Assembly (NCBI GenBank): GCA_005883775.1
Contig: VBEU01000069.1
Coordinates: 1 to 7,150, forward strand
Direction: 5' to 3'
DNA: 7,150 bases
Origin: Chloroflexota bacterium
Lineage (GTDB): Bacteria; Chloroflexota; Limnocylindria; P2-11E
Numbering within the stretch: the stretch's first letter is position 1; every line of letters starts with the position of its first letter. Positions 5,482 through 7,150 of this stretch are shown one piece after another. Made by a program: the position numbers and the translations under genes. The notes under the pieces were generated by a model. The model saw only the letters and a list, made by a program, of their open reading frames with translations, was not told where the DNA came from and did no database searches.

Positions 5482-7150
5482 TCCTTGCCCCCGACCACCG
5501 CCGGCTCCGAACCGGTCGCGACCTTCTCGCCGGGCTTGTCCTCGCCGATGAGCGCGCGCAGCTCGCCGGGGACAGCCGGGATCGGCTCAGTCGTGAGGGT
5601 GAGCCTGCCATCGCGCTTTCGCGTGACCACGTTCTTGGTTCCCCACACCGGATCGGGCTTCGGGAAGTCCTCGCGAGTGTGGCCGCCGCGGCTCTCCTCG
5701 CGGACGAGCGCGCTGCGTGCCACCGTTTCGGACACGGCAATGAGGTTCTCCAGGTCGAGCGCGAGGTGCCACCCAGGGTTGTAGACGCGACCGCCCTTCA
5801 CACCCGCGCGGGCGGCGCGTGCTCGCAGGCGCTCGAGACGCGCGAGCGCTTCCTCGAGCTCGTCGCGCCGGCGGATGATGCCGACGAGCTCCTGCATCGT
5901 GTCCTGCAGCTCGGCATGGATGGCGTACGGGTTTTCGTCACCGCCTCGCTCGAACGGCGCCGCGAAGCGCTGCGCGTACGCGCTTTGCTGTGCTTCGTCC
6001 GCGCGCGGCGCTGGAGTGCGCTTGCTGTATTCCGCCGCGGCCTGACCCGCGCGCTTGCCGAAGACGAGCAGATCCGAGAGCGAGTTTCCCCCGAGCCGGT
6101 TCGCGCCGTGCATGCCGGCCGCCACCTCGCCCGCCGCGTACAGGCCCGGCACCGTCGCGGCGGCAGTGTCCGCGTCGACGCGGATGCCTCCCATGATGTA
6201 GTGCAGCGTCGGACCGACCTCCATCGCCTCCTTCGTGATGTCGACGTCCGCGAGCTCCTTGAACTGGTGGTACATCGACGGCAGCCGGCGGCGGATGTAG
6301 TCGGCGGGCCGGCGCGACGCGATGTCGAGGAACACACCACCGTGCTCGGTCCCGCGTCCCGCCTTCACTTCGGTATTGATCGCGCGCGCGACCTCGTCGC
6401 GCGGGAGCAGGTCGGGCGTGCGCCGGTTGTTCTTCTTGTCCTCGTACCAGGCGTCCGCCTCGCGCTCGGTGTCCGCGGTGTCACTGCGGAAGAACTCGGG
6501 GATGTACTTGAACATGAAGCGCTCGCCCTTGCTGTTCTTCAGGGTGCCGCCGTCGCCCCGGACTCCCTCGGTCACCAGGATCCCCCGCACCGAGAGCGGC
6601 CAGACCATCGCGGTCGGGTGGAACTGGGTCATCTCCATGTCGATGAGATCGGCGCCGGCCTCGAGCGCCATCGCGATCCCATCGCCGGTGTACTCCCACG
6701 AGTTCGACGTGACCTTCCACGCTTTTCCGACGCCGCCGGTCGCGAGCACGACGGCCTTCGCGCCGAAGGCGATGAGCTTTCCGGACTGCCGCCAGTAGCC
6801 GATCGCGCCGGTCACGCGCTGGCCGTCGTTTAGAAGGTGGCGGAGCGTGCACTCCATGAAGACGTCGATGCCGTTCGCGACGGCGTGGTCCTGCAGCGTC
6901 CGGATCATCTCGAGACCGGTTCGGTCGCCAACGTGGGCCAGGCGAGCGTATCTATGTCCGCCGAAGTCGCGCTGGAGAATAAGACCGTCCTTCGTGCGAT
7001 CGAAGAGCGCGCCCCACTCCTCGAGCTCGAGGACGCGATCAGGCGCTTCCTGCGCGTGCAGCTGCGCCATGCGCCAGTTGTTCAGGAGCTTTCCGCCGCG
7101 CATGGTGTCGCGGAAGTGCACCTTCCAGTTGTCCTCGGGCCACACGTTGC
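5478..7150 (-). CDS. sdhA: Succinate dehydrogenase/fumarate reductase flavoprotein subunit (N-terminus outside window)
   Basis: The flavoprotein subunit oxidises succinate to fumarate (or the reverse) on the inner face of the membrane. About 557 codons are visible. The frame is still open at the right edge, and the N-terminal dinucleotide-binding GxGxxG and the covalent-FAD histidine lie beyond it. The GTG at 7145 is an internal Val, not a start: the preceding codon is Asn, and the DNW.VHFRDTMRGGK segment sits well inside known homologues. Counting from that Val, the FAD segment ATGGVG is at 135-140 and the active-site set is intact: H176 (TQFHPTAM), E193/R196 (LVTEGVRGDGG), R249 (LLPRDEVARAI), H315 (GPTLHYIMGG) and R350 (GANRLGGNSLSDLLVFG). 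The helical C-terminal part includes YNPGWHLALDLENL and SRGGHTREDFP. These blocks match mycobacterial Sdh1 SdhA (Rv0248c type), from memory. The stop overlaps the sdhB start by four bases. The membrane anchor gene is expected upstream, outside the window. Confidence 0.97.
   Translation of the reverse strand, partial: NVWPEDNWKVHFRDTMRGGKLLNNWRMAQLHAQEAPDRVLELEEWGALFDRTKDGLILQRDFGGHRYARLAHVGDRTGLEMIRTLQDHAVANGIDVFMECTLRHLLNDGQRVTGAIGYWRQSGKLIAFGAKAVVLATGGVGKAWKVTSNSWEYTGDGIAMALEAGADLIDMEMTQFHPTAMVWPLSVRGILVTEGVRGDGGTLKNSKGERFMFKYIPEFFRSDTADTEREADAWYEDKKNNRRTPDLLPRDEVARAINTEVKAGRGTEHGGVFLDIASRRPADYIRRRLPSMYHQFKELADVDITKEAMEVGPTLHYIMGGIRVDADTAAATVPGLYAAGEVAAGMHGANRLGGNSLSDLLVFGKRAGQAAAEYSKRTPAPRADEAQQSAYAQRFAAPFERGGDENPYAIHAELQDTMQELVGIIRRRDELEEALARLERLRARAARAGVKGGRVYNPGWHLALDLENLIAVSETVARSALVREESRGGHTREDFPKPDPVWGTKNVVTRKRDGRLTLTTEPIPAVPGELRALIGEDKPGEKVATGSEPAVVGGKE

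Noticed and set aside
4511..5740. Single 409-codon - strand frame covering sdhB and the small membrane gene
   Set aside because: Most of it is an Arg-rich shadow of sdhB and sdhA. Only the last 49 codons, from the ATG at 4660, look like a real membrane protein.
5679..6833. Long + strand open frame of 384 codons
   Set aside because: It lies opposite sdhA, whose catalytic motifs are unmistakable. The predicted protein is rich in Arg, Ala and Val with no recognisable motif, as expected for an antisense frame in high-GC DNA.
7143..7145. GTG as start codon of sdhA
   Set aside because: The frame stays open to the window edge, and the conserved DNWKVHFRDTMRGG block lies well inside homologous proteins. 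The gene is cut by the window, not started here.

Overview
The window is high-GC bacterial DNA with tightly packed genes. Two types of gene point to a Chloroflexota/Dormibacterota-like or actinobacterial lineage: a succinate dehydrogenase that closely resembles the mycobacterial Sdh1 type, and a large multi-GAF cyclic-di-GMP protein. This placement is inference; no rRNA or marker gene is present to settle it.

Layout. At the left edge, on the + strand, is the tail of a VapB-like antitoxin (1-58). It overlaps by four bases a complete VapC-like PIN-domain toxin (55-453). Everything else lies on the - strand, read from right to left: sdhA (5478-7150, N-terminus outside the window), sdhB (4678-5481), a 49-residue two-helix membrane protein (4511-4660), a zinc-ribbon protein (4059-4481), a 1079-residue membrane sensor with three GAF domains, an HD-GYP domain and a GGDEF domain (740-3979), and a 60-residue single-pass membrane protein (457-639). 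The toxin gene and the 60-residue gene converge with only three bases between their stop codons. No stretch over 300 bases lacks a gene; the longest gap is about 100 bases (640-739).

How the genes fit together. sdhA and sdhB overlap by ATGA and encode the flavin and iron-sulfur subunits of a membrane-bound succinate dehydrogenase/fumarate reductase. The cytochrome/quinone anchor is not in the window and may lie upstream of sdhA, beyond 7150. The 49-residue protein directly after sdhB is a candidate small accessory membrane subunit. The large signalling protein is probably a separate unit: it has its own strong ribosome-binding site and an inverted repeat in its 79-base leader.

Main observation. 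In the large protein the GGDEF domain looks fully active, with an intact GGDEF motif and a product-inhibition RxxD site. The HD-GYP domain has lost most of the metal-binding residues its family needs but keeps the GYP loop. This predicts a diguanylate cyclase with a catalytically dead HD-GYP module used for regulation or ligand binding. I see no CRISPR array, RNA gene, insertion sequence or clear defence island, apart from the toxin-antitoxin pair at the edge. Most of the window is recognisable metabolism and signalling.
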